NCBI RefSeq assembly: GCF_002261425.1
Contig: NZ_NEVJ01000003.1
Location: forward strand, 1,860,001-1,924,000
Length of the DNA stretch: 64,000 bases
Direction of reading: 5' to 3'
Origin: Bordetella genomosp. 9
GTDB taxonomy: Bacteria; Pseudomonadota; Gammaproteobacteria; Burkholderiales; Burkholderiaceae_B
Position 1 is the first letter of the stretch, and each line of letters begins with the position of its first letter. Below, one piece after another: positions 16,611 to 25,521 of this stretch. Position numbers and translations under genes: made by a program. The notes below the pieces were generated by a model that saw nothing but the letters and a program-made list of their open reading frames with translations, was not told the origin of the DNA and did not search any database.

Positions 16611-17285
16611 ATGGAAAAACTACTGCTGCCCCGAAGCGCGTTGAACGCGGAAGAGGAGGCGTATCAACACATACAGCGCCAGATCGTGCAAGGCGCCGCA
16701 CGGCCCGGCAGCCGTCTCGTCCCGGAGATCATCGCGGGCGAGATCGGCATCAGCCGCACCCCTGTGCGCGTGGCGCTGCGCCGCCTGGCGTCCGAAGGGC
16801 TGGTCACGATACGCACCAATCGCAGCGCGGTGGTGCGCCGCCTGAATCGCCGCGAAATGTTGGAGGTCTTCCAGATACGGTCAGTCCTGGAAGGCCTCGC
16901 ATTGCGCAATGCGATGGAGAACATCGGTCCCGCCCAACTGCACCGGCTGGACGCCATGCTGGATCAGCTCGACGGCACCGCGCCCGCGGCCGTGGACCAG
17001 ACCAGCACCCACCGCGAATTCCACGAATACCTGTGCGGCTTCTGTCGGCAGCCCCGGCTGCAACAGCAGATCTCCGACCTGCACGCGGTTGTCGAGCCCT
17101 ATATGCGCCTGTGGGCGTCGGAGCCCGGACGAGTCGCGGTTCGCATGCGGGAGGCGCACCAGGAACTGATCGACGCCATACGCGGCGGCGATCCGGAACA
17201 TTGCGAGGCGATGATGCGCAAGCACGTGATGGGCACCGTGTCGGCGCTCGCGCCGTTTCTGCCGGACGACGACGGGCGGGCCTGA
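16611..17285 (+). CDS. GntR-family regulator with FCD domain
   Basis: 224 aa. The winged helix is in residues 15-75 (GSRLVPEIIAGEIGISRTPVRVALRRLASEGLV). The C-terminal FCD ligand domain (EMLEVFQIRSVLEGLALRNA, then HREFHEYLC and HQELIDAIRGGDPEHCEAMMRKHV) has the spaced histidines and acidic residues of the FadR/VanR branch, which bind a metal and a carboxylate. It is probably the local repressor of the divergent Bug gene. No good ribosome site precedes the ATG. Confidence 0.92.
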   Translation: MEKLLLPRSALNAEEEAYQHIQRQIVQGAARPGSRLVPEIIAGEIGISRTPVRVALRRLASEGLVTIRTNRSAVVRRLNRREMLEVFQIRSVLEGLALRNAMENIGPAQLHRLDAMLDQLDGTAPAAVDQTSTHREFHEYLCGFCRQPRLQQQISDLHAVVEPYMRLWASEPGRVAVRMREAHQELIDAIRGGDPEHCEAMMRKHVMGTVSALAPFLPDDDGRA

Positions 17286-17320
17286 GTTGCGCATTCACGT
17301 CGCGCATTCACGTCTGTCGA

Positions 17321-18781
17321 TCACGTCGCGTCGATCACGTCGCGGAGCACCGCGAACGCCGTAGGGATGCGGGCCTGCGGCACGCATGCGTAGCCGAGGA
17401 TAAGACCCTGGCGCGCTCCGCGCCTGGCAGCGTAATAGCCGCTGAGCGCGCGCACCATGATTCCCGCCGCCGCGGCGCGCCGCGCCACATCGCCGTCGTC
17501 GCGTATCCCGGGCAGCGCCAGCACCAGGTGCAGGCCGGCGTCATCGCCCAGGACCGGAAACCGGTCCCCGTAACTATCCCGGATCGTTTCGAGCAGGGTG
17601 TCACGGCGCTGCTGATACAGCGCGCGCATGCGGCGAATATGCGAGGCCAGGTGGCCCTCATCGATGAATTCGCCCAGTGTCGCCTGCGCCATCATCTGCC
17701 CTTCCCGGTACAGCTCGGCAATGCCCTTGGCGAACAGCTCGGCGATGGCTTCCGGGACGACCATGTATCCCACGCGCATGCCGGGAAAGAGCACCTTGCT
17801 GAAGCTGCTGACGTAGATGACCTGTCCGTCCTGGTCCAGTCCCTGCAAGGACGCCAGAGGGCCGATGCCGTAGCGGAACTCGCTGTCGTAGTCGTCCTCG
17901 ATGATCCAGCAGCCGTGCATGCGGGCGTACTGCAATAGTGTGCGCCGGCGTTGCAGGCTCATCACGCAACCCAGCGGATACTGGTGTGACGGTGTGCAGA
18001 TGATGAGGCGTGGCGGACGGCCAAGCTGGCGAGCAGACGGGTTCATGCCTTCGGCATCGACGGCGATCGGCACGGGCTTCAAGCCCGACGACAGCAACAG
18101 GGTGCGCACACCCCAGTAGCAGGGCTCTTCGACCCAGACCTCGTCGCCGACGTCGCACAGCAGACGGATCGCCAGATCCACGGATTGGTGGATGCCCGTG
18201 GTGACGATGATCTGTTCCGGCGCGCAGGTCGCCGCCCGCGCCACGCGCAGGTAACTGGCGATCGCCCGCCGCAAGGGCGGATATCCGCCGCCCGGCGCGT
18301 AGGTCATCAGCTCCTGTCGGCCATGGCGCCAGATCCGGTTCTGCAGCCGGCTCCATATGCGGCTCGGGAACTCCGTGACGTCCGGCACGCCAGGCATGAA
18401 GGCGCCCCACTGGGTGCGCGCCACGCTGGCCATTTCGATGGTACGGCGGCCCCGTTCCGATAGCCGCCGCATGCCGCCGGCCGGGCGGCGCAGCGGCGCC
18501 GTGGCCGCCGGCAGGGATCCAGGAGGCCTCGTATCGGCGACGTAGGTGCCGCTGCCGGTTCGCGATTCCACATAGCCCTCCACCTGCAGCTGCTCATAGA
18601 CCTGGATCGCGGTATTGCGCGCGATGGACAAGTCCGCGGCCAGCACACGGGAAGCGGGCAGCCGGAGCCCCGGCGCGAGCCGGCCTTCCAGGATGGCCGA
18701 CTGCAACAGCCGGGCCAGCCGGCGATAGGTCGGTTCGTCCGAAGGCTCCGCCAGCTGCGCCTTCAACCATTCGCTCAGCAT
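17321..18781 (-). CDS. MocR/GabR-type regulator (GntR HTH plus aminotransferase domain)
   Basis: 486 aa from MLSEWLKAQLAEP; a start at 18856 would add 25 residues of unlikely sequence. Residues 15-85 are a GntR winged helix (RLPASRVLAADLSIARNTAIQVYEQL). The remainder is an aminotransferase class I fold with PLP-binding residues: TTGIHQSVDLAIRLL, EDDYDSEFRYG and the lysine in SSFSKVLFPGMRVGYMV. MocR proteins sense an amine or PLP-linked substrate. Divergence from a gabT-type aminotransferase 200 bp away points to a GabR role: activating GABA use when GABA and PLP bind. Confidence 0.9.
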   Translation of the reverse strand: MLSEWLKAQLAEPSDEPTYRRLARLLQSAILEGRLAPGLRLPASRVLAADLSIARNTAIQVYEQLQVEGYVESRTGSGTYVADTRPPGSLPAATAPLRRPAGGMRRLSERGRRTIEMASVARTQWGAFMPGVPDVTEFPSRIWSRLQNRIWRHGRQELMTYAPGGGYPPLRRAIASYLRVARAATCAPEQIIVTTGIHQSVDLAIRLLCDVGDEVWVEEPCYWGVRTLLLSSGLKPVPIAVDAEGMNPSARQLGRPPRLIICTPSHQYPLGCVMSLQRRRTLLQYARMHGCWIIEDDYDSEFRYGIGPLASLQGLDQDGQVIYVSSFSKVLFPGMRVGYMVVPEAIAELFAKGIAELYREGQMMAQATLGEFIDEGHLASHIRRMRALYQQRRDTLLETIRDSYGDRFPVLGDDAGLHLVLALPGIRDDGDVARRAAAAGIMVRALSGYYAARRGARQGLILGYACVPQARIPTAFAVLRDVIDAT

Positions 18782-18980
18782 GGCGTCCAATCGGTGCTCC
18801 CTGGTGTCGGTAGGATGGCGGCGGTCGATCCCCGGTGTCAAAGTGGTTCCATGCATATTCGATGAATGGCTCTACCACCCGGGGCCAATGCGGATGATAC
18901 TGCACGCCGCATGACGGCCTCCATGCCGCCGATCATCGGCGCCAGCCCTGGCGCCGGCCAATCTCGTACAGGGAACAGAG

Positions 18981-20243
18981 ATGAAGAACGAATCGTTGCA
19001 ACAGCGGCGCCTGGCAGCATCGCCGCGCGGCATCGGCGTCGCGTGTGACTTCTACGCGGCCAAGGCGCTGAATGCCGAACTGTGGGACGTGGAGGGGCGC
19101 CGATACATCGACTTCGCCGCCGGTATCGCCGTTCTGAATACCGGCCACCGGCATCCGCGCGTGACGCGGGCCATCGCCACGCAGCTGGAGCACTTCACGC
19201 ATACCGCCTACCAGGTCGTGCCCTACGAGTCCTATGTCTCCCTGGCCGAACGCATCAATGCGCTGAGTCCTGGCGAGCACGCCAAGAAGACCGCTTTCTT
19301 CACGACCGGCGCCGAGGCCGTGGAAAACGCCGTCAAGATCGCGCGCGCCGCGACCGGCCGTCCGGCGGTGATCGCTTTCGGCGGCGCCTTTCATGGACGG
19401 ACCTTGCTGACGATGGCGCTGACGGGCAAGGTCGCGCCCTACAAAATCGGGTTCGGGCCGTTTCCCGCCGATGTCTACCATGTGCCCTTCCCCAACGCCC
19501 TGCAGGGCGTCACGCCGGAGGACTCGTTGCAAGCCCTGCAGCGCCTGTTCAAATTCGATGTGGAGCCCAGCCGCGTGGCCGCGATCATCATCGAGCCGGT
19601 GCAGGGCGAAGGCGGCTTCAACCCCGTGCCCGCGGCGCTCATGCAGGCGTTGCGCGCGCTCTGCGACGAGCACGGCATCCTCCTGATCGCCGACGAAGTG
19701 CAGACCGGTTTCGCTCGAACGGGGAAGCTGTTCGCCATGGAGCATTTCGGGGTCGTGCCGGACATCATGACCTTCGCCAAGAGCCTGGCCGGCGGCATGC
19801 CGCTGTCCGGCGTGTGCGGCCGCGCCGAAATCATGGACGCGCCCGCGCCGGGCGGGCTGGGCGGCACCTATGCGGGTAACCCGCTGGCCGTGGCGGCAGC
19901 ACATGCGGTGCTGGACGTCATTGCCGAAGAAAACCTGGCCGAACGTGCCCAGGCGCTGGGCGACCGGCTCAAGGCGCGCCTGTCCGCCTTGCGTCCGCGC
20001 GTGCCGCAGATCGCTGACATACGCGGTTTGGGCGGCATGGTGGCGGTGGAGTTCGCCGACGCATCCGGCGCCCCGGATGCCGAGTTCACCAGCGCGGTCC
20101 AGCAGCGCGCGCTGCGTAGCGGCCTGCTGCTCTTGACCTGCGGCGTGTATGGCAACGTCGTACGCTTCCTTTTCCCGTTGACGATCGAAGACGCCATCTT
20201 CGAAGAAGCGCTGGACATCCTGGAAGCGAGCCTGCTTGCCTGA
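18981..20243 (+). CDS. gabT: 4-aminobutyrate aminotransferase
   Basis: 420 aa, class III PLP aminotransferase. Marks are FAAGIAVLNTGHRHPRV, FTTGAEAVENAVKIARAATGR, the FHGRTLLTMALTGKV segment, the IADEVQTGFARTG acidic block and the Schiff-base lysine in MTFAKSLAGGMPLSGV. These match GabT/5-aminovalerate transaminases, which move the amino group of GABA to 2-oxoglutarate to give succinic semialdehyde. GGGAACAG sits ahead of the ATG. The divergent MocR gene supports the GABA assignment; no gabD or gabP is adjacent. It converges on tRNA-Leu(GAG). Confidence 0.93.
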   Translation: MKNESLQQRRLAASPRGIGVACDFYAAKALNAELWDVEGRRYIDFAAGIAVLNTGHRHPRVTRAIATQLEHFTHTAYQVVPYESYVSLAERINALSPGEHAKKTAFFTTGAEAVENAVKIARAATGRPAVIAFGGAFHGRTLLTMALTGKVAPYKIGFGPFPADVYHVPFPNALQGVTPEDSLQALQRLFKFDVEPSRVAAIIIEPVQGEGGFNPVPAALMQALRALCDEHGILLIADEVQTGFARTGKLFAMEHFGVVPDIMTFAKSLAGGMPLSGVCGRAEIMDAPAPGGLGGTYAGNPLAVAAAHAVLDVIAEENLAERAQALGDRLKARLSALRPRVPQIADIRGLGGMVAVEFADASGAPDAEFTSAVQQRALRSGLLLLTCGVYGNVVRFLFPLTIEDAIFEEALDILEASLLA

Positions 20244-20285
20244 TCGAAGGCTAGACCGGTCGGTGATACCCTACCTCCGGGGCAA

Positions 20286-20321
20286 CAAAAAACCCGCAGA
20301 AGCCGATGCTCTTGCGGGTTT
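20286..20321 (-). terminator. Rho-independent terminator of tRNA-Leu(GAG)
   Basis: AAACCCGCA (20290-20298) pairs with TGCGGGTTT (20313-20321). On the minus strand the stem is followed by a run of T from the A-tract at 20287-20292. It lies just downstream of the minus-strand tRNA gene and also faces the end of gabT. Confidence 0.75.
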
Positions 20322-20367
20322 CGGTACGCTCCGGGACTTTCTGGAACTGTACTTTCTGAACAGATCT

Positions 20368-20452
20368 TGGTGCCGACGGCGAGACTCGAACTCGCACAGC
20401 TTTCGCCACTACCCCCTCAAGATAGCGTGTCTACCAATTTCACCACGTCGGC
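20368..20452 (-). tRNA. tRNA-Leu (GAG anticodon)
   Basis: 85 nt including an encoded CCA. The acceptor stem GCCGACG pairs with CGTCGGC, the anticodon loop TTGAGGG is closed by CTATC/GGTAG (anticodon GAG), a long variable arm follows, and the T arm carries GTTCGAGTC. It lies downstream of secG on the same strand. Confidence 0.96.
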
Positions 20453-20576
20453 TAGGTTTCGCGACGCACCGGGATCGACTCGGAGCCGGGGCTCCATGCC
20501 GCCCATCCGGGGCGTGGAAAGACCGAGATTCTAGCACGCCCGGCAGCGTGACGCCGCCAGGCGGATAGCACCAGAC

Positions 20577-21086
20577 TTACTTCGCCGGCGTGGCCGGCTT
20601 GACTGGCGCGGCGGGCGTGGCCGGCGCGGCGGGGGCTTGCGGCACGGACGCATCGGGCTTGGCCGGCGCGCTCTGCGCGGGCGCGGCGCCGCCGGTCGAC
20701 GGGACGCCGCTGCCGGGCACCGAGGCATCGCCTTGCGTGGCCGGGGCCGGCACGGACGCGCCGCCCGGCGCCTGCGGCACCGACTTGTCAGCGGGGGCCT
20801 GGTAGCCGGACATCACGCCCGAATCCAGCGTGGCGGGCTGCTCGACACCCTTGTGGGTGACATAAGCCAGGCCGGCCGTCGTGACGAAGAACACCACGGC
20901 GGCCCATTTGGTGGTCCGCGACAGGAAGTTGGCCGCGCCCGATGCGCCGAACAGGCTGCCGGCGGAGCCGGTGCCGAAGGCCGAACCCATATCGGCGCCC
21001 TTGCCTTGCTGCAGCAGGACCAGAACGATGATGGCCAGTGCCGAAAGCACCTGCACGATCATCAGCGCGGAAAGCATCAAAGACAT
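20577..21086 (-). CDS. secG: SecG preprotein translocase subunit with long Ala/Pro tail
   Basis: 169 aa. The first 75 residues are the SecG fold: two membrane helices (MIVQVLSALAIIVLVLLQQGKGADMGSAFG and FLSRTTKWAAVVFFVTTAGLAYV) separated by the conserved glycine-rich SLFGASGAANFLSR loop. SecG stimulates SecYEG transport. The last 80 residues form a low-complexity Ala/Pro/Ser tail with repeats of ASVP and SVPQAP, longer than in E. coli (about 110 aa overall). It follows tpiA by 20 bp, the usual pairing in this group. Confidence 0.94.
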   Translation of the reverse strand: MSLMLSALMIVQVLSALAIIVLVLLQQGKGADMGSAFGTGSAGSLFGASGAANFLSRTTKWAAVVFFVTTAGLAYVTHKGVEQPATLDSGVMSGYQAPADKSVPQAPGGASVPAPATQGDASVPGSGVPSTGGAAPAQSAPAKPDASVPQAPAAPATPAAPVKPATPAK

Positions 21087-21106
21087 TACTTGCTCCAGAC
21101 GGAAAC

Positions 21107-21901
21107 TTAGATTGCGGCTATGCGCAGGAATTCATCGGCCACCAGCGACGCGCCGCCCACCAGGGCGCCGTCGATATCGGGCATGGCGAACAGCTCGGCG
21201 GCATTGGCGGCCTTGACGCTGCCGCCGTACAGGATGCGGACCCCGGGCACGCCCAGGCCGCGCAGCGCGACGCGGATGGCGCCGTGCACTTCCTGCGCCT
21301 GCTCCGGCGTGGCGGTGCGGCCGGTGCCGATCGCCCAGACCGGTTCGTAGGCCAGCACCACATGGATCAGGGATTGGGCGCCCAGCGCCAGCACGGGTTC
21401 CAGCTGGCGCTCGATCACGCCCAGCGTGTTGCCGCCTTCGCGCTCGGCCAGCGTTTCGCCGACGCAGACGACCGGGGTCAGGCCGGCGGCCAGCGCCGTC
21501 CTGGCCTTTTGCGCGACCAGCTCATCCGTTTCGCCGTGCATGGCGCGGCGTTCCGAGTGGCCGGCCAGGGCCCAGCGGCAGCCGAAATCCTTCAGCATGG
21601 CGGCCGAGACTTCGCCGGTGTAGGCGCCCTTGTCGTGCACGCTGATGTCCTGCGCCCCCCAGGAAACGGCGCTGCCGTCGAGCAGGGCCTGGGTCTGGGC
21701 CAGGTAGGGAAACGGCACGCACACGCCAACCTGGCAGGTGCCGGCTCCGGCGCGGGCGCGCAGGGCGTCCAGCAGCGCGGCGTTCTCGGCCAGGCTGCCG
21801 TGCATTTTCCAGTTGCCCAGGACGAGGCGCGCGCGGGCGGCGCCGGCGGGCGTCTGGCTGGCGGCATCGGCCGGCGTATCACGGCGATCGTCTGTGCTCA
21901 T
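21107..21901 (-). CDS. tpiA: Triosephosphate isomerase
   Basis: 264 aa. Catalytic residues are seen: lysine in LVLGNWKMHGS, the histidine in LAGHSERRAM, the glutamate in VVLAYEPVWAIGTG, and the phosphate loop ILYGGSVKAANA. It interconverts dihydroxyacetone phosphate and glyceraldehyde 3-phosphate. The first 25 residues (TDDRRDTPADAASQTPAGAA) are an extension before the usual start of the barrel at RARLVLGNWK, so translation might begin later, but no better start is evident. Forms a unit with secG and tRNA-Leu. Confidence 0.96.
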   Translation of the reverse strand: MSTDDRRDTPADAASQTPAGAARARLVLGNWKMHGSLAENAALLDALRARAGAGTCQVGVCVPFPYLAQTQALLDGSAVSWGAQDISVHDKGAYTGEVSAAMLKDFGCRWALAGHSERRAMHGETDELVAQKARTALAAGLTPVVCVGETLAEREGGNTLGVIERQLEPVLALGAQSLIHVVLAYEPVWAIGTGRTATPEQAQEVHGAIRVALRGLGVPGVRILYGGSVKAANAAELFAMPDIDGALVGGASLVADEFLRIAAI

Positions 21902-22013
21902 GGTTATGGGCTTCGCTGGGTCAAACCCACGATTGTATCTTGTTTCAAGCCCGTCGGGATCAAGGATGCCGGCGGACCGCGGCGAGGCCCCTCCCCCGTC
22001 GCGGCCCCCGCCA

Positions 22014-22997
22014 TCAGCCCTGCGTGGTCAGGATGATCTTGCCGATCTGCTCGCCCGCTTCCATCATGGCGTGGGCCTGGGCGGCCTGCTCCAGCGGAAA
22101 GGCGGCGTGGATGATGGGCTTGATCTTGCCGCTTTCGAGCAAGGGCCAGACGTGCTGACGCAGGCGGGCGGCGATTTCACCCTTGAAATCCACCGGACGG
22201 GGCCGCAGGGTCGATCCCGTGATGGTCAGCCGGCGGCGCATGACCTGTCCGAAGTCCACATTGCCGTGGTTGCCGCCCAGGGTGGCGATCAGCACGATGC
22301 GGCCTTCGTCGGCCAGGCATTGGATGTCGCGGGCGATGTAGTCACCCGCCACCATGTCCAGGATCACGTTGACGCCCGCGCCCCCGGTGGCGTCCAGCAC
22401 TTCCTTCACGAAATCCTGGTCGCGGTAGTTGATGCCTTTGGCGGCGCCCAGCTTTTCGATCGCGCGGGCGCGGTCGTCGCTGCCGGCGGTGCCGTAGACC
22501 TTGTGGCCCATGGCGCTGGCAAGCTGGATGGCCGTGGTGCCGATGCCGCTGGCCCCGCCGTGCACCAACAGGCTTTCGCCGGCGCCCAGATGGCCGCGAT
22601 CGAAGACGTTGCTCCAGACGGTGAAATAGGTTTCCGGCAGGCCGGCGGCTTCGATCTCCGACAGGCCGGCCGGGACGGGCAGGCATTGCTGGACGGGGGC
22701 GACGCAGTATTCGGCATAGCCGCCACCCGAGACCAGGGCGCAGACCTTGTCGCCGATGGCATAGCCACCCACGGCGGCATCGCCGCCGACGATTTCGCCG
22801 GCGATTTCCAGTCCGGGCAGATCGGATGCGCCGCGCGGCGGCGGATAGCTGCCCTTGCGCTGGAACGTGTCGGGACGGTTGACGCCGGCGGCCGAGACCT
22901 TGATCAATACCTCTCCCGGGCCGGGCTCGGGCATGGGCCGCTGGACGGGAACGAGCACTTCGGGTCCGCCGGGGCGGGAGATTTCGACGGCGAGCAT
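22014..22997 (-). CDS. NAD(P)H quinone oxidoreductase (zinc-free MDR, PIG3 type)
   Basis: 327 aa. It belongs to the medium-chain dehydrogenase superfamily: GroES-like N-terminal domain (GPGEVLIKVSAAGVNRPDTFQRKG), the cofactor-binding glycine motif in VHGGASGIGTTAIQLASAMG, and the TIL-type C-terminus QIGKIILTTQG. The zinc-binding cysteines of alcohol dehydrogenases are absent, placing it in the quinone oxidoreductase/PIG3 branch, which reduces quinones or enones with NADPH. It is upstream of tpiA with a 112-bp gap. Confidence 0.93.
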   Translation of the reverse strand: MLAVEISRPGGPEVLVPVQRPMPEPGPGEVLIKVSAAGVNRPDTFQRKGSYPPPRGASDLPGLEIAGEIVGGDAAVGGYAIGDKVCALVSGGGYAEYCVAPVQQCLPVPAGLSEIEAAGLPETYFTVWSNVFDRGHLGAGESLLVHGGASGIGTTAIQLASAMGHKVYGTAGSDDRARAIEKLGAAKGINYRDQDFVKEVLDATGGAGVNVILDMVAGDYIARDIQCLADEGRIVLIATLGGNHGNVDFGQVMRRRLTITGSTLRPRPVDFKGEIAARLRQHVWPLLESGKIKPIIHAAFPLEQAAQAHAMMEAGEQIGKIILTTQG

Positions 22998-23177
22998 AAG
23001 GCGGGCTCCTGGTTGGTCCTGAACGAAAACTTCGATTATCGCGCCATGGGCCGCCGATGGTGCAGGGATGGCACGAGGAAAGGCACGCCTTCGGCCGGAC
23101 AGGCGGCACCGATTGCCACACGCCCTGCGGGCGACCTTGGTCTATCATTCCGACCACTTGTTTCGGTTCCCGTTCCC

Positions 23178-23492
23178 ATGATCCGACTCACGCGCGCGCC
23201 TGATCTGCTGATTGCCCAGCACTGGATGAACCTGCTGGCACAGGCTCGCATCGCCTGCGAGCTCCACAATCAATATCTTCTGGGGGCGATCGGCGAAATT
23301 CCCGCCGACCAGTGCGGACCTGAGATCTGGCTGAAAAACGAACGCGATCTCGAATTGGCCACGCGCATCATCGACGCCGGCTGGCGCGAACCCGGCCAGT
23401 CCCTGGCGAACTGGTGTTGTACATCCTGCGGTGAATGGTCGGAACCGCAGTTCACCCTGTGCTGGCAGTGCGGCGCGCCGCGCGAAGACTGA
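23178..23492 (+). CDS. DUF2007-domain protein with C-terminal zinc ribbon
   Basis: 104 aa. The first 75 residues match DUF2007 (LIAQHWMNLLAQARIACELHNQYLLGAIGEIP, then EIWLKNERDLELATRII), a small ferredoxin-like fold of unknown role, often called a signal-transducing protein. The end has two CxxC pairs (CCTSCGEW and CWQCGAP), which should bind zinc. Divergent from the quinone oxidoreductase gene. The ATG lacks a clear purine-rich site. Function not known. Confidence 0.85.
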   Translation: MIRLTRAPDLLIAQHWMNLLAQARIACELHNQYLLGAIGEIPADQCGPEIWLKNERDLELATRIIDAGWREPGQSLANWCCTSCGEWSEPQFTLCWQCGAPRED

Positions 23493-23709
23493 AGCGCCGC
23501 CCGGTCCCATCACGCCTCCTTGCCCGCCTTGCCCCGAACGAGCGCGGGGTCGCCTGCTCATCGTAAGCACACGCATAGGAACAAGGCTTGCGTGGCCCAT
23601 GCTTCGATCAGGGCGTCGACGGCCACGCATTGAACCGCCGCGCGCCCGCACATGACGCGAACGCACGGCCGATGGATATCCCGGGCGTTCACCTTCCCGG
23701 AGCAAACCC

Positions 23710-25506
23710 ATGTCCACGACCGTCGGAGACTTCATTGTCGAACGTTTGCACGCCTGGGGCGTGCGCCGCATCTACGGCTACCCCGGGGACGGCATCAACG
23801 GCGTATTCGGCGCCCTGAGCCGCGCCCAGGGAAAAATCGAATTCATCCAGGCCCGCCATGAGGAAATGGCGGCCTTCATGGCGTCCGCCCATGCCAAGTT
23901 CACGGGCGAACTGGGGGTGTGCATCGCCACCTCCGGCCCCGGCGCCTCGCATCTGATCACCGGCATGTATGACGCGCGCATGGACCATATGCCGGTGCTC
24001 GCCATTGTGGGCCAGCAGGCGCGCGCCGCGCTGGGCGGCCATTATCAGCAGGAGCTGGATCTGGTATCGATGTTCAAGGACGTCGCTGGCGGTTTCGTGC
24101 AGCAGGCCAGCGTGCCCGCGCAGGTCCGGCATCTGGTGGACCGCGCGATACGCACCGCCATCGGCCAGAAGCTGGTGACGGCGCTGGTGCTGCCCAACGA
24201 TTTGCAAGACCTGCCGTACGAGGAGCCCGCGCGCGAGCACGGCACCGTCCATTCCGGCGTCGGCTATCGCGCACCGCGCACCGTGCCCTACCCCGAGGAC
24301 CTGCGCCGCGCAGCGGAAGTCCTGAATGCCGGCAAGAAGGTCGCCATCCTGGTCGGCGCCGGCGCCTTGCATGCCACCGATGAAATCATCGCGGTGGCCG
24401 ACAGGCTGGGCGCCGGGGTCGCGAAGGCCCTGCTCGGCAAGGCCGCCCTGCCCGACGATCTGCCGTGGGTCACCGGCTCGATCGGGCTTCTGGGCACGGA
24501 ACCCAGCTACAAGCTGATGATGGAATGCGACACGCTGCTGATGATCGGTTCCGGTTTCCCGTACGCCGAGTTCATGCCCAAGGAAGGCCAGGCGCGCGGC
24601 GTACAGATCGACATCAAGCCCGACATGCTCAGCCTGCGCTATCCCATGGAAGTCAACCTGGTGGGCGACAGCCGGGAGACGCTGCGCGATCTGTTGCCGC
24701 TGCTGCAGCCCCGCGCCGATAACAAGTGGCGCACGACCATAGACAAATGGAACGCCGCCTGGTGGAAGAAGCTGGAGGAGCGCGCGCTGGCCGATGCGGA
24801 AGGCGGCGTCAATCCGCAGCGCACGATATGGGAGCTGTCGCCGCGCGTGCCCGCCAATGCGATCGTGACCAGCGACTCCGGCTCGGTCGCCAACTGGTAC
24901 GCGCGCGACCTGAAAGTGCAGCGCGGGATGATGTGCTCGCTGTCAGGCGGACTGGCGTCCATGGGCGCCGCCGTGCCCTACGCCATCGCGGCCAAGTTCG
25001 CCTATCCGGAGCGTCCCGTCATCGCGCTGGTCGGCGACGGTGCGATGCAGATGAACAACATGGCCGAACTGATCACCGTGGCCAAGTACTGGAAGCAATG
25101 GCGCGATCCGCGCTGGATCTGCATGGTCCTCAACAACGGCGACCTGAACCAGGTGACGTGGGAACAGCGCGTCATGGAAGGCGACCCCAAGTTCGAGGCA
25201 TCGCAGAACATTCCGTCCGTGCCCTATCACCAGTTCGCCGAGTCCATCGGCCTGCGCGGCATCCTCGTCGATCGCGCCGATGCCATGGGCGCCGCCTGGG
25301 ACCAGGCCCTGGCTTCGGACCGCCCCGTGGTCATCGAGGTCAAGAGCGACCCCAACGTGCCGCCCCTGCCGCCGCACATCACGATGGCGCAGGCCAAGGC
25401 CTTCGCCACCACGCTCATGAAAGGCGACCCCGACCAGGGCCATGTGCTGTTGAACACGGCCAAGCAGGTGCTGGGCAGCGTGCTGCCTGGAAACAAGGAC
25501 AAGTAA
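23710..25506 (+). CDS. ThDP-dependent pyruvate-oxidase-like enzyme
   Basis: 598 aa. The N-terminal ThDP domain has the catalytic glutamate in FIQARHEEMAAFMASAHAKF and CIATSGPGASHLITGMYDA. A central FAD-like/nucleotide domain (KKVAILVGAGALHATDEI) follows. The ThDP pyrophosphate motif is VIALVGDGAMQMNNMAEL ending at NNGDLNQVTWEQ. It resembles PoxB/acetolactate-synthase-fold oxidases that decarboxylate pyruvate; whether it uses FAD cannot be settled by eye. A GGAGC site precedes the ATG. It is followed 15 bp on by an SDR gene. Confidence 0.93.
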   Translation: MSTTVGDFIVERLHAWGVRRIYGYPGDGINGVFGALSRAQGKIEFIQARHEEMAAFMASAHAKFTGELGVCIATSGPGASHLITGMYDARMDHMPVLAIVGQQARAALGGHYQQELDLVSMFKDVAGGFVQQASVPAQVRHLVDRAIRTAIGQKLVTALVLPNDLQDLPYEEPAREHGTVHSGVGYRAPRTVPYPEDLRRAAEVLNAGKKVAILVGAGALHATDEIIAVADRLGAGVAKALLGKAALPDDLPWVTGSIGLLGTEPSYKLMMECDTLLMIGSGFPYAEFMPKEGQARGVQIDIKPDMLSLRYPMEVNLVGDSRETLRDLLPLLQPRADNKWRTTIDKWNAAWWKKLEERALADAEGGVNPQRTIWELSPRVPANAIVTSDSGSVANWYARDLKVQRGMMCSLSGGLASMGAAVPYAIAAKFAYPERPVIALVGDGAMQMNNMAELITVAKYWKQWRDPRWICMVLNNGDLNQVTWEQRVMEGDPKFEASQNIPSVPYHQFAESIGLRGILVDRADAMGAAWDQALASDRPVVIEVKSDPNVPPLPPHITMAQAKAFATTLMKGDPDQGHVLLNTAKQVLGSVLPGNKDK

Positions 25507-25521
25507 GCCTGGAGGTCGCCT

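Noticed and set aside
20368..20452. Genomic island integrated at tRNA-Leu(GAG)
   Set aside because: No integrase or flanking repeat could be seen inside the window, so this is kept only as a weak synteny observation.
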